Part shown: positions 7,090 to 14,837 of the stretch, in pieces
How the letters are laid out: each line of letters opens with the position of its first letter
Position numbering within the stretch: the first letter of the stretch is position 1
Source of the DNA: Pseudomonas siliginis
GTDB lineage: Bacteria; Pseudomonadota; Gammaproteobacteria; Pseudomonadales; Pseudomonadaceae
Assembly: GCF_019145195.1 (NCBI RefSeq)
Contig: NZ_JAHSTW010000002.1
Location: 682,001 to 746,000 of the forward strand
Length of the DNA: 64,000 nt
Reading direction: 5' to 3'
The notes under the pieces: generated by a model
What the model was told of the DNA's origin: nothing
Databases searched by the model: none
What the model saw: only the letters and a program-made list of their open reading frames with translations
Made by a program: the position numbers and the translations under genes

Positions 7090-8484
7090 ATGCGTTGCCT
7101 GTTGTTCGCCTGTCTGTTGCTCGGTTCCCTGCCCGCCTTTGCCCTGGATCGGTTTCAGGTCGAAGGCTATGCGCTGCCCAACGGTTTGCAACTGATGCTC
7201 AAGCCCGGCACCGAGCGTGGGCATGTGGCGATCCGGCTGGTGGTCGGCGTCGGCCTGGATGATTTCGATTGCGACGAAAAAGAGCTGCCGCATTTGCTCG
7301 AACACCTGCTGTTCAGCGGTATCGACGCCACCGGCGAAGGCGGTCTGGAAGAACGCATGCAGGCGCTGGGCGGGGACTGGAATGCGTTCACCAGCAATGC
7401 CGACACCACGTTCGTCATCGAAGCCCCGGCGAAAAACCAGCGCAAGGTGCTCGACCTGCTGCTCGCGCTGCTGACCCAGACACGCATTGACGACAACGCA
7501 ATCAACGCGGCGAAACGAGTGGTCGAGCGTGAGGACGGCGGGCATTACACCAGGCTGCAACGTTTCCTCGACCGTCAGGACCTCGGTCATACCGCGAGCA
7601 ATCAACTGGCTGTCGAGCTGGGACTGAAATGCCCGCAGCGCGCCGAAGTCGGCCATCTGACCCAAGAGCAACTGGAGAAGGTGCGCAAGGCCTGGTATGC
7701 GCCGAACAACATGACCCTGATCGTCGTCGGCGAACTCGACAAACTGCTGCCGGCCTATCTGGAGCGTACCTGGGGTGAGCTGGAGCCGGTCGAGCCGAGC
7801 GAGCACCGCGCGCTGCCGGACATCCGCACCAGCGCCGCCCATGAACGCACCCTCACCCGTGGCTTTATCGGCGACAGCGCCAAGCTGCACTGGCTGGTGC
7901 CGGAACCGGTGCTCGACGATCAGTACGATCAGACGTTCGACATTCTCAAGGATTACCTCGACTGGGCGCTGTACCGGCAGATTCGTCTCAACCATGGCTT
8001 GTCGTACGGGCCATGGGCCGAGCGTGAAGTGTTCGGCGGTGTCGGCTTCATGAGCCTCAACGCCGACCTGGATCGCGATGACGTCGACGAAGCCATTCAA
8101 GTGCTCGATGACCTCAAGGCCGACCTGCTGCAAAACGGCCTCGACCCGAGCACCTTCGCCCGCATCAAACAAGCCGCCATCGCTCACCAGGCCTGGGCCG
8201 TGCAGGGCAACAGCGCACTGGCTGACTATTACTGGAGCGCGTTGGCCGACTATCAGGATGGCCGCTTTGCCAATCCCGCGCGCGAGCTGCAAGGGGTGAC
8301 GCTGGAAGCGGCGAACAAGGCCATGCGCGAGCTGCTGTTGCAGCCGGGGTATATCCGGATCGAGAAGCCGTTGATCAGTGATGATCAGGTGTTGTGGCTG
8401 GCTGCAGGTGGGGTCGGTCTGGTGCTGCTGATGTTGATCGGCTGGCGTGTGTATCGTCGCCACAAAATTGCTGGAAGCCATTGA
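7090..8484 (+). CDS. M16-family zinc metallopeptidase with C-terminal membrane anchor
   Basis: 464-aa protein of the pitrilysin/insulinase (M16) family. A signal peptide (MRCLLFACLLLGSLPAFA) precedes the domain. The inverted zinc motif HxxEH is intact as HLLEH near residue 70, and the downstream Glu ligand is probably in VVEREDG near residue 140. The C-terminus has a hydrophobic helix (VLWLAAGGVGLVLLMLIGW) and a basic tail, so the enzyme is probably anchored to the inner membrane facing the periplasm. Many M16 enzymes come as active/inactive pairs; no partner gene is next to this one. The start has GGAAG upstream. Substrate unknown. Confidence 0.85.
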   Translation: MRCLLFACLLLGSLPAFALDRFQVEGYALPNGLQLMLKPGTERGHVAIRLVVGVGLDDFDCDEKELPHLLEHLLFSGIDATGEGGLEERMQALGGDWNAFTSNADTTFVIEAPAKNQRKVLDLLLALLTQTRIDDNAINAAKRVVEREDGGHYTRLQRFLDRQDLGHTASNQLAVELGLKCPQRAEVGHLTQEQLEKVRKAWYAPNNMTLIVVGELDKLLPAYLERTWGELEPVEPSEHRALPDIRTSAAHERTLTRGFIGDSAKLHWLVPEPVLDDQYDQTFDILKDYLDWALYRQIRLNHGLSYGPWAEREVFGGVGFMSLNADLDRDDVDEAIQVLDDLKADLLQNGLDPSTFARIKQAAIAHQAWAVQGNSALADYYWSALADYQDGRFANPARELQGVTLEAANKAMRELLLQPGYIRIEKPLISDDQVLWLAAGGVGLVLLMLIGWRVYRRHKIAGSH

Positions 8485-8504
8485 TCCTGTGGTGAGTGAG
8501 CACT

Positions 8505-8637
8505 TGTGGCGAGGGGATTTATCCCCGATGGGCTGCGCAGCAGCCCCAATAAGGGCAGCACGGTATATCCAGACAAAATTCGCTCGCAGGATCTACGACG
8601 GCTGCGCCGCCGATCGGGGATAAATCCCCTCGCCACA
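8505..8637. repeat. REP pair, GTGGCGAGGGGATTTATCCCC family
   Basis: A 133-base element with TGTGGCGAGGGGATTTATCC at the left and its reverse complement at the right. The spacer carries GGCTGCGCAGCAGCC and GGCTGCGCCGCC sub-palindromes. This third REP family also occurs at 49091-49223 with the same total length. Confidence 0.9.
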
Positions 8638-8695
8638 GGGGTCATGCGGCGTTAACCTTTCCGGGATTTTCCCCATATCGTCGTGAACCGCCAAA

Positions 8696-9724
8696 ATGCC
8701 AAAACTGACCCTCCTTATCCAGCGCCTTCTCGAGCTGATGAAGCGCTACCCCGGGTTGATCGCGGCGGGTGGTTTCATTTCCGGGGTCGGCAGTTTCATC
8801 CTCGTCGATCGCCAACAGGGGCTGGCCAGCTGGATCACGGTGATCATGCTGCTCAGCTGGATCTGGCTGATGCTGGAAAACACCCTCACCGGCCTGTTCA
8901 CGAGAATCTTTAAACGCGAGATTCCCCAGCCGCTGCTGCGCTACGCGACGCAGATGATCCATCAGGAAAGCCTGTTTTTCGTTCTGCCGTTCTTTTTCAT
9001 CACCACCACGTGGAACAGCGGCCAGTTTGTCTTCACGGGGCTGCTCAGCGTTGCTGCACTGATCTCTATCGTCGATCCGCTGTACTACAAATGGCTGGCG
9101 CCACGGCGCTGGGCGTTTCTCGCGCTGCACACCCTGACCCTGTTCGCCGCCCTGCTCACTGCGTTGCCGGTGATCATGCACCTGACCACCGCGCAGAGTT
9201 TCAAATGGGCGCTGGGGATTGCCGTGCTGCTGTCGTTCCCGAGCCTGGCGTCGATCTTCCCGATCCGCACGGTGCGCAATGCCCTGGCGATTCTGTTCAT
9301 TACCTTCGGCATCGGCGGCGTCGGTTGGGCGCTGCGTTCGTGGGTGCCACCGGCAACGCTGTGGATGACCGACGTGGCGATCAGCACGCAGCTGCAGGAT
9401 CGCACCCCCGGCGCCAGCCTCGAAACCGTCAGCGCCGAGCAGATCCGCAGCGGCGGGCTCTACGCCTACACTGCGATTAACGCGCCGCGCGGTCTCGACG
9501 AGCGGATTTATCACGTCTGGTCCTTCAACGGCAAAGAGGTCGACCGCATCGCCCTCGACATCCATGGCGGGCGCAAGGAAGGCTACCGGGCGTGGACGCA
9601 CAAACAGAACTTCCCCGGCAACCCGGCGGGCAAGTGGCAGGTGCGGGTGCTGACCGAGGATGGCCAGTTGATCGGCGTGCTGCGTTTCGCAATTACCGAC
9701 AGCACACCGGCCAAAGAAAAGTAA
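8696..9724 (+). CDS. DUF5924/DUF2914 membrane protein
   Basis: 342-aa protein. The first 220 residues contain about six to seven hydrophobic helices (DUF5924 region), followed by a soluble C-terminal domain of about 110 residues resembling DUF2914, with the pattern IYHVWSFNGKEVDRIAL and WQVRVLTEDGQLIG, a beta-rich fold probably in the periplasm. Function unknown. The start at 8696 has no strong Shine-Dalgarno sequence, but the following residues fit the protein family. It lies 54 bp before the lipid ABC transporter operon in the same direction, so co-transcription is possible. Confidence 0.8.
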   Translation: MPKLTLLIQRLLELMKRYPGLIAAGGFISGVGSFILVDRQQGLASWITVIMLLSWIWLMLENTLTGLFTRIFKREIPQPLLRYATQMIHQESLFFVLPFFFITTTWNSGQFVFTGLLSVAALISIVDPLYYKWLAPRRWAFLALHTLTLFAALLTALPVIMHLTTAQSFKWALGIAVLLSFPSLASIFPIRTVRNALAILFITFGIGGVGWALRSWVPPATLWMTDVAISTQLQDRTPGASLETVSAEQIRSGGLYAYTAINAPRGLDERIYHVWSFNGKEVDRIALDIHGGRKEGYRAWTHKQNFPGNPAGKWQVRVLTEDGQLIGVLRFAITDSTPAKEK

Positions 9725-9778
9725 TCCGGTTCGTGCTATTACGTAGGATCTCGTAACGGCCGTACAAGCACGGAGCTT

Positions 9779-10927
9779 ATGACCAGCAGCCCAACCCCCG
9801 GCAGTGCCCACCTGGACACCGCGCTCAGCCCTGCCCGTCTGCGGGTCAGCGGCGACTGGACGCTCGCCCACTACACCGCGCTCAAGCATCTGAGCGAAAA
9901 GCTCCGCGGCCAGTACGACGCCAACACTTCCATCGATCTGAACGGCCTCGGAGCCCTCGACACCGCCGGCGCCTCGTTGCTGGTCGAGCTGCTCGGTTCC
10001 GAACGCTTGGGCAAAACCGCCGAACACCCCGATTGCACCCTTTCAACTGCCGACCGCGCCTTGCTGCAAACCGTGTACTGCTCGCTGAGTGATTTCTGCG
10101 TGCCGATCAAGGAGCCGGAGGTCAGCGTCAGCGTGCAACTGCTGACGCGCATCGGCCGCGCAGTGGACAAGGTCTGGACTGACACGCTGCAACTGCTCGG
10201 TTTCGTCGGCCTGATCCTCGAAGTCATCGCCCGTGGTCTGTTGCGGCCCAAGCGCTGGCGCATCACGCCGATGATCGCGCACATCGAGCAGACCGGCCTC
10301 GACGCTGCGCCGATCGTGGCCTTGCTGACTTTTCTGGTCGGCGCAGTGGTGGCGTTTCTCGGCGCCACGGTGCTGGCCAGTTTCGGCGCGACGATTTTTA
10401 CCGTGGACCTGGTTGGCTTCTCGTTCCTGCGTGAATTCGGGGTGCTGCTCACGGCGATCCTGATGGCCGGGCGCACCGCCAGTGCGTTCACCGCACAGAT
10501 CGGCTCGATGAAAGCCAACGAAGAAATCGACGCGATCCGCACCCTCGGCCTCGATCCGATCGAGTTGCTGGTGGTGCCGCGCGTGCTGGCGCTGCTGGTG
10601 GCGCTGCCGATGCTGACGTTTCTGGCGATGCTTTCGGGGATCGTCGGCGGCGGCGTAGTCTGCGCAGTGTCGCTGGACATCTCGCCGGCGATGTTCCTCT
10701 CGCTGCTGCAATCGGACATCGGCATTCAGCATTTTCTGGTCGGGCTGGTGAAGGCGCCGATCTTCGCCTTCCTGATCGCGGCAATTGGTTGCCTGGAAGG
10801 TTTCAAGGTCAGTGGCAGCGCCGAATCGGTCGGCGCGCACACCACCTCCAGCGTGGTGCAGTCGATTTTCGTGGTGATCGTGCTTGATGCGGTGGCTGCG
10901 CTGTTTTTCATGGAGATGGGCTGGTGA
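9779..10927 (+). CDS. MlaE-family ABC permease fused to an N-terminal STAS domain
   Basis: 382-aa protein. Residues about 18-105 form a STAS domain (the strand SIDLNGLGALDTAGASLLVELL is the diagnostic part), and residues 120-382 form an MlaE/YrbE permease with the family stretch AGRTASAFTAQIGSMKANEEIDAI near 250. In the canonical Mla system the STAS partner MlaB is a separate protein bound to the ATPase; here it is joined to the permease. The complex moves phospholipid between outer and inner membranes. The stop overlaps the next gene by 4 nt (GTGA). ACGGAG lies upstream of the ATG. Confidence 0.9.
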   Translation: MTSSPTPGSAHLDTALSPARLRVSGDWTLAHYTALKHLSEKLRGQYDANTSIDLNGLGALDTAGASLLVELLGSERLGKTAEHPDCTLSTADRALLQTVYCSLSDFCVPIKEPEVSVSVQLLTRIGRAVDKVWTDTLQLLGFVGLILEVIARGLLRPKRWRITPMIAHIEQTGLDAAPIVALLTFLVGAVVAFLGATVLASFGATIFTVDLVGFSFLREFGVLLTAILMAGRTASAFTAQIGSMKANEEIDAIRTLGLDPIELLVVPRVLALLVALPMLTFLAMLSGIVGGGVVCAVSLDISPAMFLSLLQSDIGIQHFLVGLVKAPIFAFLIAAIGCLEGFKVSGSAESVGAHTTSSVVQSIFVVIVLDAVAALFFMEMGW

Positions 10928-11727
10928 GTCGTCTACCCCGCGCGCCCTCGGAGGCGGTGATCGAAGTCCGTGGCCTGTGCAATCGCTTCGGCCCGCAAAG
11001 CGTGCACGAGAACCTTGATCTGGACGTGTACAAGGGCGAGATCCTCGCCGTGGTTGGCGGCTCCGGTACCGGCAAATCGGTGCTGCTGCGCAGCATTGTC
11101 GGGCTGAATCGGCCCAGCGAAGGCATGGTCAAAGTCTTCGGCCAGAACCTGCCGAACCTGGCCGAGCATGAACGCTCGCTGATCGAACGCCGCTTCGGTG
11201 TGCTGTTCCAGAAAGGCGCGCTGTTCTCGTCGCTGACCGTGACCGAGAACGTCGCCCTGCCCCTGATCGAACACGCCGGCCTCAGCCGTCACGACGCCGA
11301 GCATCTGGCGGCGGTGAAACTGGCGCTGGCCGGGCTGCCGTTGTCGGCGGCGGACAAATACCCGGCGTCGCTGTCCGGCGGCATGATCAAGCGTGCGGCG
11401 CTGGCGCGGGCCTTGGCGCTGGATCCGGACATTCTGTTTCTCGACGAACCCACCGCCGGCCTAGATCCGATCGGCGCGGCGCAGTTCGATCAGTTGATCC
11501 TGACCCTGCGTGACGCGTTGGGTCTGAGTGTGTTTCTGGTCACCCACGACCTCGACACTCTCTACACCATCACCGATCGCGTGGCGGTGCTGGCGCAGAA
11601 GAAAGTGCTGGTCGCCGGACCGATCGACGACGTCTCGGAAACCGCCGACGCGTGGATTCACGAATACTTCCACGGCCCGCGCGGCCGCTCGGCGCTGGAC
11701 GCCGCCAAACAGCTCAACGAGGTCTGA
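10924..11727 (+). CDS. MlaF-like ABC transporter ATPase
   Basis: 267-aa ATP-binding subunit starting at GTG 10924 inside the permease stop region. Walker A is GGSGTGKSVL near residue 41, the signature motif reads LSGGMIKRAALARAL near residue 148, and Walker B is ILFLDEPTAGLDP near residue 170, followed by the switch His in LVTHDL. The C-terminus carries the short extra helix usual for MlaF homologues (WIHEYFHGPRG). It works with the STAS-permease upstream and the MCE protein downstream, which starts 1 nt after this stop. Confidence 0.92.
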   Translation: MSRLPRAPSEAVIEVRGLCNRFGPQSVHENLDLDVYKGEILAVVGGSGTGKSVLLRSIVGLNRPSEGMVKVFGQNLPNLAEHERSLIERRFGVLFQKGALFSSLTVTENVALPLIEHAGLSRHDAEHLAAVKLALAGLPLSAADKYPASLSGGMIKRAALARALALDPDILFLDEPTAGLDPIGAAQFDQLILTLRDALGLSVFLVTHDLDTLYTITDRVAVLAQKKVLVAGPIDDVSETADAWIHEYFHGPRGRSALDAAKQLNEV

Positions 11728-11728
11728 T

Positions 11729-12667
11729 ATGGAAACCCGAGCCCATCATGTGTTGATCGGCCTGTTCACGGTGATCGTCGTGGCCGGCGCCCTGCTCTTC
11801 GGCCTGTTTCTGGCCAAATCCAGCGTCGACACCGAGTTCAAGGATTACGAAGTGGTGTTCAACGAGGCGGTCAGCGGTCTGTCCAAGGGCAGCTCGGTGC
11901 AGTACAGCGGGATCAAGGTCGGTGACGTGGTCAGCCTGCGCCTTGACCCGCAGGACCCGCGCCGGGTGCTGGCGCGGATTCGTCTGGCGGGCGACACGCC
12001 GGTCAAGGAAGACACCCAGGCCAAACTGGCGCTGACCGGCATCACCGGCACCTCGATCATCCAGCTCAGCGGCGGCACACCCGAGAGCCCGAAATTGCGC
12101 GGGCATGACGGCAAGTTGCCAACTCTGGTCGCCTCGCCCTCGCCTATCTCGCGTCTGCTCAACGACAGCAGCGATTTGATGACCGGCATCAGCGCCCTGC
12201 TGCAAAACGCCAACCACATGTTCTCCGCGGAAAACGTCGAGCGTGTGAGCAAGACCCTTGCCCATCTGGAACAGACCACCGGCACCATCAACGACCAGCG
12301 CGGCGACATCAAGCAAGCCATGCAGCAACTGGCAACGGTCGGCAAACAGGCCGGCAGCATGCTCGAGCAGACCTCACTGCTGATGCGCAACGCCAACGGC
12401 CTGCTCAACGATCAGGGCAAGCAGGCCTTGGGCAGTGCCGAACAGGCGATGAAGTCGCTGGAGCAAAGCAGCGTTACCATCAACGGCTTGCTCAGCAAAA
12501 ACCAGAATTCGCTGGATAACGGTATGCAGGGCCTCAACGGCCTGGCCCCGGCGATTCGCGAACTGCGCGAGACGCTGACCTCGCTGCGCGCCATTTCCCA
12601 ACGCCTTGAGGCCAACCCCAGCGGCTACCTGCTGGGCAGCGACAAGAACAAGGAATTCACCCCATGA
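11729..12667 (+). CDS. MCE/MlaD-family substrate-binding protein
   Basis: 312-aa protein with one N-terminal transmembrane helix (LIGLFTVIVVAGALLFGLFL) and a single MCE domain at about residues 40-120 (YEVVFNEAVSGLSKGSSVQYSGIKVG and ITGTSIIQLSGG). The rest is a long helical region rich in Gln, Leu and Asn that probably forms a coiled-coil tunnel extension, longer than in E. coli MlaD (about 183 aa) and closer to the PqiB/YebT style. It is anchored in the inner membrane with the MCE domain in the periplasm. ATG 11729 follows the ATPase stop directly; its own stop overlaps the lipoprotein gene by 4 nt. Confidence 0.9.
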   Translation: METRAHHVLIGLFTVIVVAGALLFGLFLAKSSVDTEFKDYEVVFNEAVSGLSKGSSVQYSGIKVGDVVSLRLDPQDPRRVLARIRLAGDTPVKEDTQAKLALTGITGTSIIQLSGGTPESPKLRGHDGKLPTLVASPSPISRLLNDSSDLMTGISALLQNANHMFSAENVERVSKTLAHLEQTTGTINDQRGDIKQAMQQLATVGKQAGSMLEQTSLLMRNANGLLNDQGKQALGSAEQAMKSLEQSSVTINGLLSKNQNSLDNGMQGLNGLAPAIRELRETLTSLRAISQRLEANPSGYLLGSDKNKEFTP

Positions 12668-13290
12668 AGCTGACTCGAATCGCCCTGCTCGGCGCTGGCC
12701 TGACCCTGATCGGCGCGTGCTCGATCTTGCCCAAGTCGGAACCTTCGGATGTCTACCGCCTGCCCGCTGCACCGGCGCCCGCCTCGGTCAGCCCGGCGAC
12801 GGTTCAGACGTGGTCGCTGCGCTTGAATAAATTGCAGGCCAGCGAAGCGCTGAACCGGCCGAGCATTGCCGTGAATCCGCAGGGCGATGTGATCAGCAGC
12901 TACAAGGGCTCGCGCTGGAGCGATCCGGCGCCGGTACTGCTGCGCAATCGTCTGCTCGATGGATTTCAGCGTGATGGTCGAGTGACGCTGCTGAGCACCG
13001 ACGACAGCAACTTTCAGGCGGATCTGGAACTGGGCGGTAGCTTGCAGGCGTTTCAGACGGAATATCAGGGCACCCAGGCCGGCGTTGTGGTGCGGGTTGA
13101 TGCGTTGCTGGTGCGTGGTTACGACCAGCGCATCCTCGCCAGCCGCCGTTTTGAAGAACGCCAGTCGTTGAATGATGTGCAGGTGCCAGCGGTGGTTGCC
13201 GGGTTTGGCCAGGCCAGTGATCGCCTTACGGCCAAGGTTGTGGCCTGGGCCGTAGAGCAAGGGCAGAAACTCGCCCCCCAAAGGCCTTAA
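12664..13290 (+). CDS. ABC-type transport auxiliary lipoprotein (PqiC/YmbA type)
   Basis: 208-aa lipoprotein: signal sequence MKLTRIALLGAGLTLIGAC with the lipobox LIGAC, so the mature protein starts at Cys19. The body resembles the ABC_trans_aux (DUF330/PqiC) family, which sits on the outer membrane as the docking partner of MCE proteins. It ends the four-gene operon, in translational overlap (ATGA) with the MCE gene. Operon composition (STAS-MlaE, MlaF, MCE, PqiC-like) therefore mixes Mla and Pqi features. Confidence 0.85.
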   Translation: MKLTRIALLGAGLTLIGACSILPKSEPSDVYRLPAAPAPASVSPATVQTWSLRLNKLQASEALNRPSIAVNPQGDVISSYKGSRWSDPAPVLLRNRLLDGFQRDGRVTLLSTDDSNFQADLELGGSLQAFQTEYQGTQAGVVVRVDALLVRGYDQRILASRRFEERQSLNDVQVPAVVAGFGQASDRLTAKVVAWAVEQGQKLAPQRP

Positions 13291-13305
13291 GCCCAACACA
13301 ATCCC

Positions 13306-13395
13306 TGTGGGAGCGGGCTTGCCCGCGATGGCGGTGTGTCAGCTACCAGATATTTCGGATGTGCTTCCCTCATCGCTGGCAAGCCAGCTCCCACA
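13306..13395. repeat. Mixed REP pair: two different arm types
   Basis: The left arm is TGTGGGAGCGGGCTTGCCCG followed by CGATG, while the right arm is the complement of the GAGCTGGCTTGCCAGCGATG type. The two arms match each other imperfectly, unlike the other pairs in this window. Total length is 90 bases as in the main family. Confidence 0.88.
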
Positions 13396-13405
13396 GGGTT
13401 CTTTA

Positions 13406-14635
13406 TCAACCAAAGAACCAGTAGCAGACCCCGATAGCGCCCACCACACCAGCAAACTCCGCCAGCAACGCACACCCCACCGCATGCCTGGCGCGCTGAA
13501 TGCCCACCGCGCCGAAGTACACCGCCAGCACATAGAACGTGGTTTCGGTACTGCCCTGCACCGTCGCCGCGACCAGCGCCGGGAAGCTGTCGACGCCGGA
13601 AGTCTGCATGGTCTCGATGAGCATCGCCCGCGCGGCGCTGCCGGAGAACGGTTTGACCATCGCCGTCGGCAGCGCATCGACGAAGCGCGTGTCCCAGCCG
13701 GCCCATTCGACCAGATGACGAATGCCGTCCAGGCCGAAATCCAGCGCACCAGAGGCGCGCAACACGCCAACCGCACAGAGCATCGCCACCAGATACGGCA
13801 AGAGATTCTTCGCCACATCGAAGCCCTCTTTCGCGCCTTCGACGAACGCCTCGTAAACCTTGACCTTGCGCAGCGCGCCGATCAGCAGAAACAGCATGAT
13901 CAGGCCGAACAGCGTGAGATTGCCGAGGATCGACGACAATCCCGCCAGTGCTGTCGCGGAAAGCGTGCCGAGCAGGGCCATGAAGCCGCCAAGGATCAGC
14001 GCGCCGGGCAGCAGATAGGCGAGGACCACCGGGTCCCAGATGCGCAGGCGTTGCATGAAAGCTACGGAGAGAAAACCGACGATAGTCGAGCAACTGGTCG
14101 CCAGCAGAATCGGCAGGAACACCAGCGTCGGATCCGGCGCGCCTTGCTGGGCGCGGTACATGAAGATGGTCACGGGCAGCAGGGTCAACGACGAGGCGTT
14201 GAGCACCAGGAACAGGATCTGTGCGTTGCTGGCGATGGTGGCACTGGGGTTCAGTTCCTGCAGCGCTTTCATGGCTTTCAGGCCGATCGGCGTGGCAGCG
14301 TTGTCCAGGCCCAGACCGTTGGCGGCGAAGTTCAGCGTGATCAGGCCGAGGGCAGGGTGACCGGCCGGGACTTCCGGCATCAGCCGCAGAAACAGCGGGC
14401 CGAGGACCTTGGCCAGCCATTCGACGATCCCGGCCTTTTCGGCGATGCGCAGAAAGCCCAGCCACAGGGTAAGGGTGCCGAACAGCAGTACCATGACTTC
14501 GACCGACAGCTTGGCCATGGCGAAAATGCTTTCCACCATCGCCGCAAAGATCCCGGCGTTGCCGCCGATCAGCCACTGCGCCAGCGCCGACACGGCTGCC
14601 ACGATGAAGAAGCCAAGCCACAGGCCATTAAGCAT
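13406..14635 (-). CDS. SpmA-SpmB fusion, nucleoside-recognition (Gate) domain membrane protein
   Basis: 409-aa membrane protein joining two halves that in Bacillus are separate spore maturation proteins SpmA and SpmB. The first half has the LNFAANGLGLDNAATPIGLKAM motif near residue 110, the second the KPFSGSAARAMLIE and GSTETTFYVLAVYFGAVG motifs near residues 310 and 355. Each half carries a Gate domain. In non-sporulating bacteria these proteins are of unknown function, probably transport. About 10 hydrophobic segments. The start at 14635 is the first Met of a membrane helix, and the gene is alone between repeats and a terminator. Confidence 0.82.
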   Translation of the reverse strand: MLNGLWLGFFIVAAVSALAQWLIGGNAGIFAAMVESIFAMAKLSVEVMVLLFGTLTLWLGFLRIAEKAGIVEWLAKVLGPLFLRLMPEVPAGHPALGLITLNFAANGLGLDNAATPIGLKAMKALQELNPSATIASNAQILFLVLNASSLTLLPVTIFMYRAQQGAPDPTLVFLPILLATSCSTIVGFLSVAFMQRLRIWDPVVLAYLLPGALILGGFMALLGTLSATALAGLSSILGNLTLFGLIMLFLLIGALRKVKVYEAFVEGAKEGFDVAKNLLPYLVAMLCAVGVLRASGALDFGLDGIRHLVEWAGWDTRFVDALPTAMVKPFSGSAARAMLIETMQTSGVDSFPALVAATVQGSTETTFYVLAVYFGAVGIQRARHAVGCALLAEFAGVVGAIGVCYWFFG

Positions 14636-14687
14636 CAGTCAAATCCCCCGAAGAATGCGGCGAATGATAACGGGGTCGTCAGAAACG

Positions 14688-14714
14688 ACAAACCCCGGAT
14701 TGCTCCGGGGTTTG
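14688..14714. terminator. Bidirectional intrinsic terminator
   Basis: ACAAACCCCGGA-TTG-CTCCGGGGTTTGT type hairpin: an 11-12 bp stem with a tiny loop, flanked by A/T-rich ends. It lies upstream of the spmAB start and downstream of gltP on the minus strand, where it probably terminates gltP transcripts. Confidence 0.7.
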
Positions 14715-14737
14715 TTGGTGGGGCTTGCATCAATCAC

Positions 14738-14827
14738 TGTGGGAGCGAGCCTGCTCGCGAAGAGGCCGGCACATTCAACATCTCTGTAGATTGATACACC
14801 GTCTTCGCGAGCAGGCTCGCTCCCACA
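14738..14827. repeat. REP pair (REPIN), GTGGGAGCGAGCC family
   Basis: Ninety-base inverted pair with the same arms as 4969-5058. Its spacer (…CACATTCAACATCTCTG…) is closely similar to that of the element at 53149 and to the reverse complement of the spacer at 43203, showing that the whole pair is the copied unit. Confidence 0.95.
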
Positions 14828-14837
14828 AGGTTTTGCA

